Shown: positions 25,860 to 38,544 of the stretch, piece by piece
Layout: every line of letters begins with the position of its first letter
How positions within the stretch are numbered: position 1 is the first letter of the stretch
Source of the DNA: Valencia hispanica
Taxonomy: Eukaryota; Chordata; Actinopteri; Cyprinodontiformes; Valenciidae
DNA: 64,000 nucleotides
Direction of reading: 5' to 3'
NCBI GenBank assembly: GCA_963556495.2
Contig: OY747715.1
Location: forward strand, 19,300,239-19,364,238
Made by a program: the position numbers and the translations under genes
Notes under the pieces: generated by a model
Seen by the model: only the letters and a program-made list of their open reading frames with translations
What the model was told of the DNA's origin: nothing
Databases searched by the model: none

Positions 25860-26396
25860 TTAATAAGTAAACTAAATCACTTATCTTAACTAAACTCTTA
25901 AGAACAACCAAAAGGACTACCACTGCCCAAGGAACCTGTTTAGGCATAGTTTTTCCTACCTAAAGTACTAAATACTTATTTCCTAAAAATTTGCACCTGG
26001 ATTAGTGAATGAACAAATTCCAGAGCTTAGCTCCTCAGGGAACAGCTGGCCCACTAATAGAAAGAGGACAGAGATAGAGGAACAAAAAAAACACACACCT
26101 GTGCATAACAAAGCAGCTAGTATTTGAACAACTGCACATATGCTATTTCATTTTAGGATGCCATCATATCCTTGTAAAATTTAAAACGTTTTTCATATAT
26201 CCCATAGAAAAAAAAATCAGAACCTAAAAAATTTAAATGTGTCCAATGTTCATCTGAGTCAGACTTTCTGACAGTCGATCCGAGTTTGACTTTAGGGTTG
26301 GATTTCTTTTGTACTTGTAGATATAAAAAGCTTGCCACAAACTGGAAGAAACAAATATCTAATCTGGGATCTGCTTTGTATGTTTTTTCTCACGTT

Positions 26397-26712
26397 AAGT
26401 CAGAATAAATAAATTTTAAGGCTGAGTAAAATGGATCATTTGTGATTTTTTTTAAAACAGTGTAAAGTGTTAATATAATTTTTTGCATTGACATTTTATT
26501 GCTACTGCCACTTTTTGTTCATGTGCATTGTTGACAGAGGCACAAAATCATTAAGTCAGAATAAATAAATTTTAAGGCCCAGTAAATAGGGATAATTTGT
26601 GATTTTAAAAAACAGTGTAAAGTGTTAATAATAATAACTTCTTGCATTGACATTTTATTGCTAAAGCCACTTTTTGTTCATGTGCATTGTTGACAGATGC
26701 ACAAAATCATTA
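26397..26712. repeat. 156-bp tandem duplication
   Basis: AAGTCAGAATAAATAAATTT occurs at 26397 and 26553, and the following sequence stays aligned through GCACAAAATCATTA at the end of each unit. The two copies differ by a few substitutions and small indels (for example the length of an A or T run), so the duplication is recent but not brand new. No coding potential. Confidence 0.9.
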
Positions 26713-26892
26713 GGAAAAACAAATATATTTTTGAAACATGTTGTGGCTGAAAGATAACTGTCACTTTGTATCATAGGACTACATCTATCGGCCAATATTT
26801 ATGGGCAAACTCATTGTAACAAATCTCCTAATATCATACACAAGACACATATCCTAATATCATACACAATCAATCAATTGTGTCTTCTTATT

Positions 26893-27075
26893 TAGAGACC
26901 AACCATCCATCTATTCATTGTTTTTTCCAGCTCATCCTGCAGGGACGCAGGGGGGTTGGTGTCTATCCTCAGCAGCTATTGGGCCAGAGGAAGGTTACAC
27001 AGTGCAGGTCCCGAGTCAATCTAAGGGCAACACAGAGGCACACAGGACAAACAACCATGCACACACATACTCATA
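26893..27075 (+). repeat. Unassigned dispersed fish repeat, copy B
   Basis: It carries CATCCTGCAGGGACGCAGGG, CTATCCTCAGCAGCTATTGG, CAACACAGAGGCACACAGG and ACAAACAACCATGCACACAC, in the same order as copy A at 22.7 kb. Confidence 0.6.
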
Positions 27076-27119
27076 TCTAAGGTCGTATTTAAATACCTCA
27101 TATAAAAAAGCAGTGTAAG

Positions 27120-27440
27120 AAATGTGAGGAGGTTACCTGTCTCCAGTGTTCATTTGGCGAGAAGCAGGGTACACCGACAGGTCGCCAGTTCATCACAATG
27201 CAACAATGAGAAGCATAGGACAAACAAACATCTGCACTCATACCTAAAAGTAATCTAGAGTAACCAGTTCACCTTACAGTTCTTGTTCTTGGACTGCGGG
27301 AGGAAGCTGGAGTATCTGGACAAACCCACTAATGAGAGGGGAGAATGCGTAAACTCCATGCAGACCCCAACCCAGGACCTTGTTGCCACAAGGCAACAGC
27401 GTTACCAAATTGAACAACCTGTTGTTTTAGTTGATTGTTT
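27120..27440 (+). repeat. Unassigned dispersed fish repeat, copy C (longest)
   Basis: This is the fullest copy. It includes CATTTGGCGAGAAGCAGG, GACAGGTCGCCAGTTCATCA, GGACTGCGGGAGGAAGCTGG, GGAGAATGCGTAAACTCCAT and the tail AAGGCAACAGCGTTACCAAA. It lies in tandem with copy B, about 45 bp away. The 71-codon frame at 27283 is a by-product of this repeat, not a gene. Confidence 0.65.
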
Positions 27441-28779
27441 AAGAGCTGTTATTGAAGGTTTCAGTGTTACTTTTTCTATCAGCTCAACACATCTATGACA
27501 TGCTCAGCACGCAATGTTAACAATTTAAAACAATGTGTGTTCAGGCAAGGCCTAAGAATAAAGTCAGTAGTGCATTTATTTACCTATAAAAGGTTTTAAA
27601 TCAACATTTTAAATAGTCTTCACTCCAAGGTTTACTGTAGAAAGCACATTTTTTTCATTCAAACAAAAAGGTAAAATATTAAAAGTGTCATTACGTTGTT
27701 ATGAACTGCTGCCATCAGTTTAAGGAAGATTTGAACTTTCTTGAAACTCATGTTGCCATCAGTTTTAGGAAAAACAAGACATATAAGGGGATTATTATTT
27801 CCTTTACTAAAGATATATATGAGGGATATGTTTCTTGGATAGAATTCACATTTAAAAGCTTTGAATTTTTCTTTGGAACTTACAGACATTTGAGTTCTTG
27901 TTTTAGGAGACCCTTGATAAACATGAATAGCAATTACCAACAGTCAACTGTAAAAATAACTTTTAGGTCCAAATGTTTTACATATCAGTTCTGGATTCTA
28001 ACTGAATTCTGTAGAGTCTAAGGTATACCTTTTTGGTTTCATGCAGTTTCTCTTTAATGCATGGGCTAACCTTGGGGTGATACTTCTGGGATGCCAACCT
28101 ATCGAAAGACTGGCAACTATTTTGTCTTTTTCCATTTTAAATGACATGGTACAATATATTCAGTGTTCTTTTTCACCTTTACTAAAGTTTAAGACCAGGT
28201 AAGAACTAAGTGATTTATTATCTCTGACTGGTAAAACAGTATAATCGAAAGTGGGTGTACTCCTTTCTACCATGACTACATTTTTCAGCTTGACATAGTG
28301 CTTTGCTGCCCGCAGATAAACTGTCTTAGTGCAGTCTTTCTGCATCAATGAGTAACCCTAACAGTCCCATACATTTCTAAGGCCTGAGCATGTGACAAGG
28401 TGAAAGCATTAGGAACATATTTTAGAGTTTCAAGGGGTCAGTAAAAATCAAACGTGTGAACCCAGTGAACCCTGGGTTTCGGTATTTTTAATCAAGGCGA
28501 CGTCTCAAAATGAAGTTTAAATAAAATGTCATATTATACAGACAGAAAACCTAAAAATCTTGAAAACGTAAAACCAAAATAAAGCATAACAACTATTTGT
28601 TTTATTTTACAAAACAGATAAGTGAAAAGACATCCGTTGGAAAGAAACCCTTTCAAACAAGGATTCCCTGCCTTCTATAAAAATGAAGACATTTTGTCCG
28701 GAATGGCAACTTCTGGAACAACACTGTGTTTTGCTGTTAACTGTAGATGCATTGTATTCCTTTACCCCTCGCCCAAACA

Positions 28780-28810
<31 letters not shown>

Positions 28811-31449
28811 AATAAAGTTTTAGAGCAGATTTACATTAACAGATGTGTGACTCCCTATTGGCAACACAAAAACAAAAATGAAAATATTACCAAAGACCCT
28901 CCCTGGAAGCAAAGGGTGAACTTTTCAAAAGACATTAAGTGAACAGAACAGATTTTAACCACCAACAGCCTCCCTATTCCAAACATGTTTTATGAAAGAG
29001 TTGGAAACTTTGTTTTAAGGAAAGTAATAAACAAAATCAGAAGGATGAGGACAGAAAAAAAGATCTCCAAGTTATTGTTTTTAAGAAAGATTTATTGACG
29101 TACTCCTCACAGAATAAATCTTTATACCTTAAGAACTACATTTGCAGGCAGAGAGTTCTTTTTTTTTGCGTGACCATTGTGCTATGCACTGATGCCTCAC
29201 CTACTTTCATTTCTATTATATATTTTATATCTTCTGACGTGGGAATTAATATAGCCTTTAAGAGCTACATGCATGGTGACAATTACAAATGAAAAGCTGG
29301 AGAAAATACGAAATATGTACTTTTATAGAAAGTGGTAGCAAAACATAACAAATCCTGCCTCACAGACATTTAAGTAAACAGCTCATCTTGTAAAGTGCAT
29401 CCAAAAAAATTTATTTCTTGAATGATGTGCTTGCTGTAAGAAGAATGTAGCAGGATGATGTCAAAAAGGATTTACATGCATTTCTTTAAACACAACAGAA
29501 TATTCACTTAGTTTCAAGGCCCTATCTACAGTTTCAAAATTACCGAGGTCCACCCAGGAGCGTAACCATCATTTTTCAGAGGTCAATTGAGTGATTTATC
29601 ATCCTCTGGCATTCAATCACACCCTTCCTCAATGGCTAAATAAACATTTAAATCACTGTTGGACAATGAGTGTGCTGGTTTAGTTATCAGCAAAATTAAT
29701 AGTGGTTTTAATAGTTACAAGGCGCCACCTGGTCAGCAGAAGCAAATAACTTAGCTCAAACGTCAGTCTCAATTAACTGTTGGCTGTCAATCTGGAAAGA
29801 TTTAAGGACAAACAGGTTAAATAATGAAGGTTCGAGTTCACACACTAGCATAGATATATGTACATGTATTAACAAGGCTTCTGTTAGCTAATATTACCTG
29901 CGTGCAACAGCACAACTTAACATACTTCTTGTTTGGAAAAAATTTTGCAAATTTTTTTTTGTTTTGCCTTTTGCTAGCTCTGGCTGGTTTGCTGGACGTA
30001 TTGCTCTGCTCAGCTGCACCTGTCAGTGATCTACTGAGGCCTGCGCATGTGTACGGTAAAGACGGCTTGGAAAATACGTTACCTTATATTAACAGACTAA
30101 ACTGCTGTACCGGCAGTAAAAAAGTGCGCAGGACAGAGGGCACAGACACAAGAAGAATGGATGACGTTTCCCATGCTTCCCTGCGTTGGTTACACCCATG
30201 CCTCCACCCCCACCGTAACCACAGATAAGCACGCAGGCAGTTTGAAAGCATTCTTTTAATAATTTTTTTTATTAAATACACATCAGAAAATTACAGAGGT
30301 GTCCTCGATGGTAGATACTGCCTTGCTTAGCTTTGGAGGTATTATAATGCTATAAGCGCAGGCAATTTTACAGTTGCACACAATTAATTTGTATGAGTAG
30401 AAGATAAACACATGGACAAAACAACTAAGAGTCTTTTAGCAAAGTTTTACTAATAGATGTTGTGCCTAAGGGGAAAATCCCCTCTCTAGAAGTGAGGTTG
30501 ACACCCTTCTATGAACAGCAACCCTCATTTATCCAGAAAATTCAACTTAATTTTCCTCCTCAAGCATGGTCTTTAAAGCAACACAATTTATATTCATGCC
30601 ACCACCTGGGGGAGGTTTTCCAAACAACAAATCACTCCCGAGCAGCTTCAGCCGGAACAATCATAAGCTCTGTGTTGCACTCAAGAGCAAAGCACTCTTA
30701 ACCAACCATCTAACCTTTGGGATAAACCTCCAGGTCAAGGAAATTGTTTTGTAAATGCCACATGAATGAGTGTCAATGTGGTCATGGAGAAGGTTAAACA
30801 AAATTTTAATATGCTAAAAAGGTAAGGAGGAATTTTACTGAATATTTTTCACTAACGTTATAATCATTGAGTTTTTTTTATCCTGCAGACCACAACCAGA
30901 AACTTGTATTTTTCATAAAGACGACAAACATTTTTTAGTTCAATTTTCCTACATCACAAACTCAGATTTATGACCCTTCAAAGACACAGACTTAAAAGAC
31001 AGTCTGATGCTTTGAACTTTCATTTGATATACAACACATCGAACTGTTGGGTGTGGAGTTACAGTCCAGAGGAAATTTTTATAGATGATTTTTAGATCAG
31101 ACTGTAGTTGAATGAGCTGGAATATCGTTTTTTTCCCCTGTGTTTTCTTAGGAGTTGTTTGTGTCAACAGACAGATGACAGCAACACAGTAGACAGGGAA
31201 TGATACTAAGCTGCATCTACAGTATGTGCTTCAATTCGTGGCAGAAATACTAGTGAAAATCGTATTCTCACTTCTTAAAAGTGTACTACAAACCAATTTC
31301 AGCATACATGGGCTTCTTTCTCATACCTTGACAAAAACTAAAAATAACAGCTTGTACCATGATGGTGTTTACAATATAAACTACCCCATGTTTTTGGAGG
31401 TACTTAGAGTAGAGATGCAGCTTTTTCGCAAAAAAGAAGTGGACAAAGG
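27441..31449. other. Gene-free DNA
   Basis: About 4 kb without a recognised gene. A 108-codon frame at 29902-30228 lies in a locally GC-richer patch (29960-30235) but has no recognisable domain. 30462-30754 holds two overlapping plus-strand frames, also unrecognised. Confidence 0.5.
28780..28815. repeat. (AAAT)n microsatellite
   Basis: About eight tandem copies of the tetramer AAAT, with one register slip near the end. Confidence 0.9.
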
Positions 31450-31870
31450 ACTCGGTTGAGGTCTTTCAGGCATCTGATCAGGATGCCTACTTGGGGCCAT
31501 CCTTTGGATGTTTTCCGGGCACGTCCTACTAGGAGGAGCCAACCAAGAAAGACCCAGATACTCGCTGGAGGACTATCCCATCTGGCCTGGGAATGCCTTC
31601 AAATCTCCCAAAATGAGATGGAGGATGATGCTGGGGAGAGAGCAATGTCTGTTGTTCCATTTCAGACCTGTTGCCCTTGCAACCTGAAATTTGTTAAGAA
31701 GACAATGGAAGATAGGATGGACTTTTTTGTGGTTTAGGCTCTCTGTATATTCACATGAAAGCACAGAGGTGCCCTGGACACCTCACCAGGGAGGAATCCA
31801 GGAGGCATCCTAACCAGATCCCTGTGCCACATCAACTGTCTTCTCTCGATGTGGTGCAGTAGCAGCTCTA
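31450..31870 (+). mobile_element. Non-LTR retrotransposon 3' fragment
   Basis: The reading frame at 31456-31737 contains RHLIRMPTWGHPLDVFRARP, then RRSQPRKTQ and SHLAWECLQISQNEMEDDAGE. This matches the C-terminal end of the reverse-transcriptase ORF of a common fish non-LTR element, of the type ending HLIRMP..VFRARPTGRR..LAWERLGI. The following segment (31755-31870), with GGCATCCTAACCAGATCCCT and TCTCGATGTGG, belongs to another commonly repeated block, also seen at 50.14 kb. The copy has no catalytic region and is dead. I lean towards an RTE/Rex-like family but am not sure. Confidence 0.55.
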
Positions 31871-33248
31871 CTCTGATCCCTTCCCAAATGTTTATTTTTT
31901 TCAGTTATACATTTTGTTTTATATTATAACTCACAATATGTAATTTGGTGTTATAATTTATTCTGTGGCGTCTGTCCTCTTCCCCGAACAACTTAAACAT
32001 ACTTTATATATTTCTTAGAGGGCTCTCTGTAATGCTCAGTATATCCCGCCTATGGTTCTTTTGTCACTGTGACGTTGATAGATTGCAGTCTGTCTAAGGT
32101 CAAATTTAGTTTCTAGAGTAAGTTGCCATGGATATATGCAGGGGGGGGGGAGATTTTAGAGGCTATGAGTTCTAGAGGTTCAGAGCCTCATGATGATCGA
32201 CAGGGATGCAACTTATGCAAAGCATTCCTCTGTGACAGTTCAGTGGATTCTTGGATGCTGCCTCTAAGCAGAAGTCTGTAAATGAATAGAGAACTAGATG
32301 ATGAAACATAAAGTACACAGCTGACCCAAACAAGAAGACAGTACACTCATCCCCCAGAGGGACTAAATAAACACATGCCCAGAATGAAAGATAATGAAGG
32401 ATATTTAAAGACGTGTATAATCTTTAATAAATGAATAAGACTGCTTTAGACAGCTCAACACTAATAAATTAGAAGATGTGGAGTCACTCTTTTGAAATGA
32501 ATGCATTCAGAAGGAGTGCCATAATACATTCTGATTATATATATATTTCTTTTTTTAACCAAGCACAGCAATGCTTAAAAAACTGTAGAGCTTTAGTAAC
32601 TCATTAAATGACTAACAATGTTATGATTAATTCTGTTAAAGTAGAACAAACGTTTATGTTCTAAGAGTAATATTTTCTCCCCTCAGCAACTTGATTCCAT
32701 CTTTTGACAATTATATGTCCATGTTTTGTTTACTTTTAAGTTTGTTTGATTTATATTATTCAGTCATTGTTTTATAAGATTTTGATGTTATGATCATAAT
32801 TTTCTATTACAGAGCTCATATCACGATCTGCCTTAGTGTGGTATACAGTTTTGTGCATGGAAAATATCTGCAAGGTCCCAAAGGCCACACTTTTTTTGTA
32901 GTATGAAGAGAAAAAGAAAACATCTCAAAAGAAAACCTGAAGTGATTTCTTACTATGAAATCAATGCAGTTTCTGTATCTTTTTTGTTGGCGAGAGATAC
33001 AAATATCTAAATGAGGAAAAAAGAAGATCTTCACAAACAGTTTTTTCTAAAAAGCTCAAGACTCATTGTTTATTTGTTACCTTCTTCTGCTCATGATTTT
33101 TTGCGCAACTTTCTTTCTCTGTTGTCTGTTTGGTGCCATCCTTTTGGAGTATTTGCAACAGCGCAAGTTAACGGCAGTCACAAATAATTTTGTTACAACA
33201 GTGGACCGAGAGGAAGGAATTCACCTTTAGATCAACAAGTCCCATTCC
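31871..33248. other. Gene-free DNA
   Basis: AT-rich sequence with a short poly-G run at about 32141-32149. No gene or repeat recognised. Confidence 0.5.
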
Positions 33249-33256
33249 AATTATAG

Positions 33257-34129
33257 TAGGGTGACCATATTTTGATTTCCAAAAAAAGAGGACATTTGGC
33301 ACAATCCTGAAACACTGTCATGACTGTGACCAGACTTTTGATTTTAACATATTTAAAGCATGCATTCTCCATTTGGTTAGAATGAACAGTTAAATAACAA
33401 ACTTCAGATAGGCTTTCACAAGTGCAAAAATGACTTTTAAACCTCTCGAAATTAATTAATAATAGAAACAATTACTCTTCCGAATTAGAAAATTTACCAG
33501 AAACAATAATAGTTCGCTTAAGTCATGCTGGACAAAAATTTTACAAAAATCTGAAATAATATTTTGAGAAAACAGATATTATTTTCTTTTCAATATAATA
33601 AAAATAAAAAGCAGTAGTCTCAAAAACACAATAATGCCTGCTCTGTTTTTTAGATTTTATCTTCATCCTCCTCAGTCCGTTTATAGATGAAATATTACTA
33701 TTATAGATTTAGTTTCCATGTGGACCTATTGGATCTTTGCCACTATTGTCACACACAGAAACACATATGCCAGCTATGCCAGCTCTGTTTGTCTGTAAAG
33801 CTACTATTGCATTTTAATATCTTGTAAACAGTCGCAACGCCATGCACGCAGCACGGCGAAGGGCAAAGCGGTGCACCGCATCAAACCCCGCTCGCTGTCT
33901 GTTACGTCAATGAAATGGTTCAGAACCATCCACGAAGCAGCAGCTCAGTGAGGACAATAGATGAGAGAAAATGTGTCGTATTGCATGCATCGCACCAGTC
34001 AATCTAAGTATGCTTATTAGTCCCCTTAAAAACGATTGAAAACCCGGACATTTTCATCAATCTATGAAATCCCCCCAGACGCCCTGGATAGCATGTGAAG
34101 AGTGGACACCCTAATGGTTGGTCACCCTA
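33257..34129. mobile_element. hAT-like element with 8-bp target duplication
   Basis: The ends are TAGGGTGACCA and its reverse complement TGGTCACCCTA-type (GGTCACCCTA at 34120-34129). They are flanked by AATTATAG (33249-33256) and AATTATGG (34130-34137), an 8-bp duplication with one mismatch. Length is 873 bp with no transposase frame, so it is non-autonomous. The GC-richer middle (33830-33960) may be a leftover of the parent element. Confidence 0.8.
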
Positions 34130-34224
34130 AATTATGGTAAATTGAACAGTATTGTCTTTGTTTATATTTTTATGGATAGAAAACTACCCTGTAGAAAGTG
34201 TAGAAAATATAAATATGTTGGTTA

Positions 34225-34298
34225 CATCCATCCGTCCATCCACTCATCCATCCATCTATCCATCTATCCATCTATCCATCCATCTATCCATCCATCTC
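34225..34298. repeat. (ATCC/ATCT)n microsatellite
   Basis: About 18 tandem tetramers of CATC or TATC type. It creates the spurious Ser/Ile/His/Pro-rich frames at 34118-34361. Confidence 0.9.
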
Positions 34299-34299
34299 T

Positions 34300-37168
34300 C
34301 ATTTGGTCCCCACTGTCGTGCATGTTTTAGGTGTTTTGCTGCAACCACAGACCTCACTTAAATGAATAGATGATTAACAGGTTACTGCAGCACTCCATGA
34401 GATGCTGAGGAGGTAACGCAATGATTTCAATCAGGTGTGCTGAAGCATGGACACATCCAAAACCTCTAACGTTGAGGACTAGGGTTAGGGAACACTGATT
34501 TGAATCATATGAGTATGATTTTCCGGTCAGAGGTCAAAATGGAACTTTTTATTATTTTATTTTCAAACAGAAGATTTCTTTTTTTTTCTTGTTACTATGA
34601 CTTTAGGTTCAGTTAATTTAACCTTTTATCTCAGTTCTGATCACATCCTACTTGAAAGCTCATTGAATACAATAAGGAATAGATTTTTCTTGATGTTTTG
34701 CGGTCAAGTCTCGTTATCCTACATCTAAGAAGGTAGTTCCCAGCCCCATTATCAGTTCAATCTAAACTGAATTTATTAAACTTCTGAATTGATTTTCCCA
34801 AATCCATTCTGTATTTTTACCTTGTTTAAAGTTTTTGTGATTCTAAAATTGTCTCCCTATGAGTCTGTTGGAAAGTGGGTTACGACCCAATGACGTAATT
34901 TACATGACTACATTGTTTTCGAGAGCGAATACAGATCCTAAAACTTCAGTTGAAATTACTCTGGAATTGGGACACAGCTCCTTCATCTCTGCGTATGTTT
35001 CTCTGCGGTGCTGAAATATTTAAGCACCTCGTCTCTGTGCCACTGAAACATTTAAGTGCTGCTTCTTTTTCATATATGCAGATTACAAACTGGTGAGTTA
35101 TTCCTGTGTCTTTGAGATTCGAAATGAGAATGTGATTTAAACATAAATAGATGTACTATATGAAGCATTTATGGTTATATTTAGTCATCTCAGAGATAGT
35201 GAAAACTCTTGCTTTGGAATGAGCTGCATAATTTCATCATAGATTTCATTGTTTATTTTGTAGAATGAAACTCTGTGCATTCTGCCCACCCACACACCAT
35301 TAGACTAGAGTGCATTATATCTTCAAACGTTTCCTCTTTTTGAGGCCTTGGAAGGGAACAGGAGTCTTTCTTCCTCAAAGTCTTATAGACATCAAAGTAG
35401 TCAGGTTACATGAAGATAGAACCAGACTAAGTGAAAGAGACCACGGTGATGGAAAGTGAGGGCTCGCAAGTTTGCAGGCGCATTGATTTCTGTTTTGACT
35501 TTCCCTCATATTCTGAGGCACGACACACCGCCTCTTCATTCCACACCATTCACTCCTCCGTGCAAACGTTTGTGCAGAACAGAACAATTGCATAGAAGAA
35601 TGCCAGTTAAACAGCAGTGCCATGTAAAGATTGTAGAGTCACTTAGCGGAGGCAACTTCAATGACTTAAAGGATATTGGACTGACAACTCAATCCTGCAA
35701 ACAAGACAGCAGAGCTGCATGATCACTTGTGGATATTTTCTTATCACTGTCTTCTCTTTCTTTTTGCTCTTTATTTATCTATATCTGATCCAACTACATA
35801 GTTTCCTTAGCTTTTGTCTACTTTCCTATTTATTTTGTCCCTCCATCGAGGCTTGTCAGTACCTCTGCATACCCTTTCTCTTTAAACTTTATCATGCTTC
35901 ATCACCTATGATACTAAAGTTCTGCCCACTCCACCAATTTGCCCGGACAGTGAATTGTGTTGGAAATTATTCCCTTTGCCAAGCAACCTATTCGGGACGT
36001 TCAGGGTGATAGGACATGATGAGAAGGGCTTTAAGCCCAGAAATTGTGCAGTCATTGGAAATCACAGAGGAGTCTGGACAACGTCCAACAACACGATTAC
36101 AAATAGGGGCCTCACAGTGTACAGTTGGAAGGCAAAAACGTCACCTTGTTTACGTTAGCTAAGAAAAATGTAAACTTATCAAACAGAGACTGTTGTGTGA
36201 CAATAGTTTTGTTTGTTTATTTATAAATACCTGCTTAGGGCCATTATTAATAAAGTTAGTAATTTAGATCATAATTACCAAGTAGGGGGACCATCCTAAT
36301 TGTTCAGGAAACAATATTAGCCAAATAGTTTAGTCTCAGTTATTGTTTATGAAAACCTGCCTGATAAGCTTGAGGTTTTAAAATAATAGATGAAGAAGTA
36401 AGTTCCGCACTGATGTTCTTTGAACAGCAAGTTACTACACATGTATATGGAATAATACAAAATACTTTAAGTAAAAGAAGAATGAATAATGAAACTAACT
36501 CCCAAAAGTGAAAACGGTAATAATGTACCAATATGTAAAGAAATAGAAACAATAACCAGTAAATTGATAGTAATGTCAGTCCAGTATGAATATGTATGCT
36601 TAAAAACCAAGGTTTGAATTGGAAGAGTTTTGAAAGTGTGGCTAGGTTAGCTTAAAACTAATTATGATTAGCTTAAGAGTAATTAGCACAATTTGGTTTG
36701 TGTTCAAATAACCAATTCACAATGCAAAGTAGAAGTGAAGAGAAAAGAATAATTGGAGGAAGTGATGTTTCAATAAATAATTTGCTGAATTAGAAATCAA
36801 TTACCCTCTTGGAAAACCGATTTGATTTTATGGATAAGTCACTGCTGTATTGGATCTCATTGTAGTATTTTGGCATACTAAAAAGGTGATTTCAAAACAA
36901 CTTATAAGAATAGTTTTTACTGTTTATACTATCCATTTAAAGCCGATCTGTATTTTGATTACAGTAAATAACAATTCTCATTGCTTATTAGCACCAGCGG
37001 TTTGCTGAAGCAGGCCACATAAATAGATAAACGTTTTATCAAGAATAACACACAGAGCTATTTTTAATATGTAGCACATGGTGAGGATCACTCTGTAGCT
37101 TAGAACCAGTGAACGAAGGAAAACTCAGGTAAAACGGAGTAACTCATGTTGCATGAGTAAAATGACAC
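34300..37168. other. Gene-free DNA
   Basis: No recognised gene or element. The 88- to 96-codon frames at 35456-36009 overlap one another and show no domain. Confidence 0.5.
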
Positions 37169-37176
37169 TTTCTATC

Positions 37177-37990
37177 AGTCAATAACCTTAAAAAACAAAA
37201 CACTGTTCTTATAACAGACTGAACGGCCTATTCGTACCCAAACAGTTGAAGAATTAAATCTTACAAATGCAGCAAAACACAGTGAAATAGACAATGAAAC
37301 AGTCTTTAAATTGTCTACGGACAGCTGCTTTATGCCCGGCGTCTCGTCCGTGACGATGAAGAGCTTTTCTCCCGCTAGTCGCATATACTAGCTTCTTGGA
37401 GCACAACACACAGAAGCAGGTACCAGGCTCCCTTAGCTTCTGGCACCAGCTCCCAAACGGCTTGCCGTCTCCGCCCTTTTCATCTACCCATGCCCAGCGC
37501 CACTTGTTTTTAAGACTCTTGTCAACAACGACGTCTTCCCCTGGCTCCATGAATTGAGCTTCCATTCTTCTGATTTCGGGAGAATCAACCGCTGGCTCGC
37601 GTGGGATGCTGCATTCAAGTTTTTTGTGGTTTTTATTCTCTGAATCAAAGTCAAATGCCGGCGATCCGGCACGGTGCCGGAATACTTTAAGCCCTGGATA
37701 ACCCAAGCAGGTGTGAAAAATAAAAACATTTCAGTAGGTCACAAGAAAGTTTCACAAGAAAGTGACCCGGGGCTGCGTTCAGTTCTCAATTATTGGTTCC
37801 GCCACTGTTTATTTATACTACGTTATTTAATCAAAATAATTGGTGGTTGACAAATAAATCTTTTGAAGAAAAATACAATACGGAGAAGTTACATTCAGCA
37901 CAATTTATAAGACCCAGACATCAAAATTCAAGACTTTTTAATAACAAATGTAATGCTTTTAACGCTTTTTAAGACCCCGCGGGAACCCTG
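37177..37990 (-). mobile_element. Probable hAT element carrying a zinc-finger exon
   Basis: Read on the minus strand, the element begins CAGGGTTCCCGCGGGGTC (from 37990), a start I associate with fish hAT elements. It is preceded by GATAGACA (37991-37998 on the plus strand as TGTCTATC). At the far end GATAGAAA (plus strand 37169-37176, TTTCTATC) gives a 7/8 match. The far terminus keeps only a TTTTTAAG block in common with the near one, so that border is less certain. The interior holds the 150-codon zinc-finger frame described separately. With 814 bp it cannot encode a whole transposase. Confidence 0.5.
37254..37706 (-). CDS. Zinc-finger reading frame, hAT transposase N-terminus-like
   Basis: An uninterrupted 150-codon frame. 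Residues 66-83 (about KNKWRWAWVDEKGGDGKP) are followed by FGSWCQKL, then FCVLCSKKLVYATSGRKALH, then RHGRDAGHKAAVRR. The spacing C-x2-C, about 15 residues, H-x(1-6)-H fits a BED or TTF-like DNA-binding zinc finger of the kind found at the N-terminus of hAT transposases and of host genes derived from them. The true start may be the Met of MEAQFMEPGED (residue 49); the upstream part is less protein-like. After the finger the frame runs into an Ile/Phe/Cys-rich stretch that looks like intron read-through, so an exon end near 37300 is likely. GC is visibly higher than in flanking DNA. It is most simply the first exon of an internally deleted hAT element. A domesticated exon cannot be excluded from sequence alone. 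Confidence 0.45.
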   Translation of the reverse strand: MGYPGLKVFRHRAGSPAFDFDSENKNHKKLECSIPREPAVDSPEIRRMEAQFMEPGEDVVVDKSLKNKWRWAWVDEKGGDGKPFGSWCQKLREPGTCFCVLCSKKLVYATSGRKALHRHGRDAGHKAAVRRQFKDCFIVYFTVFCCICKI

Positions 37991-38287
37991 TGTCTATCCT
38001 AAGCTAATTTGGGGGGTTGAATCAGCAAAAATCAGCTGAGGGTGTGACTAGTAGTAGTTGCTAGGGATGGGTACCGAAACCCGGTTTTAAATTGGCTCAG
38101 GGGCTGATTCTGACGGTCCACCCGGACCTCTTAACGGTAAAATTAAGGTCGTATTCATGTTTTGCGGGAGATATAAACAGAAGCCAAACACTGTATTGCA
38201 GCCCATTCCTCCTTAACAAGCAAACACGCTGCGGGGACGGAGTGGCGACTGCTGCACGCTCACGTGTGTGTTCGCCTTACAGATACG

Positions 38288-38483
38288 ATGGCAGAGCGAA
38301 CGAAAATAGATGCCAACAATGCAAACTGTCACATATGTAATTAAAGCTTTGCTTGAAAAGGCGGGAACACAAGTAATTTGACCAAACACCTTCCCAAAAT
38401 ACACCAACTACAAACCGAAAGATGCACAGTGTTTGACCGCCTGAGTGCTGCAGCAACAACAACCCCTGAATCAGATACAACAG
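38288..38483 (+). pseudogene. BED zinc-finger exon of a hAT transposase, with two stop codons
   Basis: Translation from the ATG at 38288 gives MAERTKIDANNANCHICN, a stop, SFA, a second stop, then KGGNTSNLTKHLPKIHQLQT and so on to about DTTG. The C-x2-C followed by the GGNTSNLTKHL block and H-x4-H is the classic BED-finger signature of hAT transposases, which binds transposon ends. The two in-frame stops fall between the metal-binding pairs. The exon stops at CAG|GTATGT (donor GT at 38484), a strong splice donor, so the parent gene had an intron here. The rest of the gene has been lost. Confidence 0.75.
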
Positions 38484-38544
38484 GTATGTACGTATGTTTG
38501 TATGCAAAGTAAACACGTGAAGCATGGACATAAGTTTGCCATTT

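Noticed and set aside
34118..34361. Ser/Ile/His/Pro-rich repeat protein frames
   Set aside because: They are translations of the ATCC/ATCT microsatellite.
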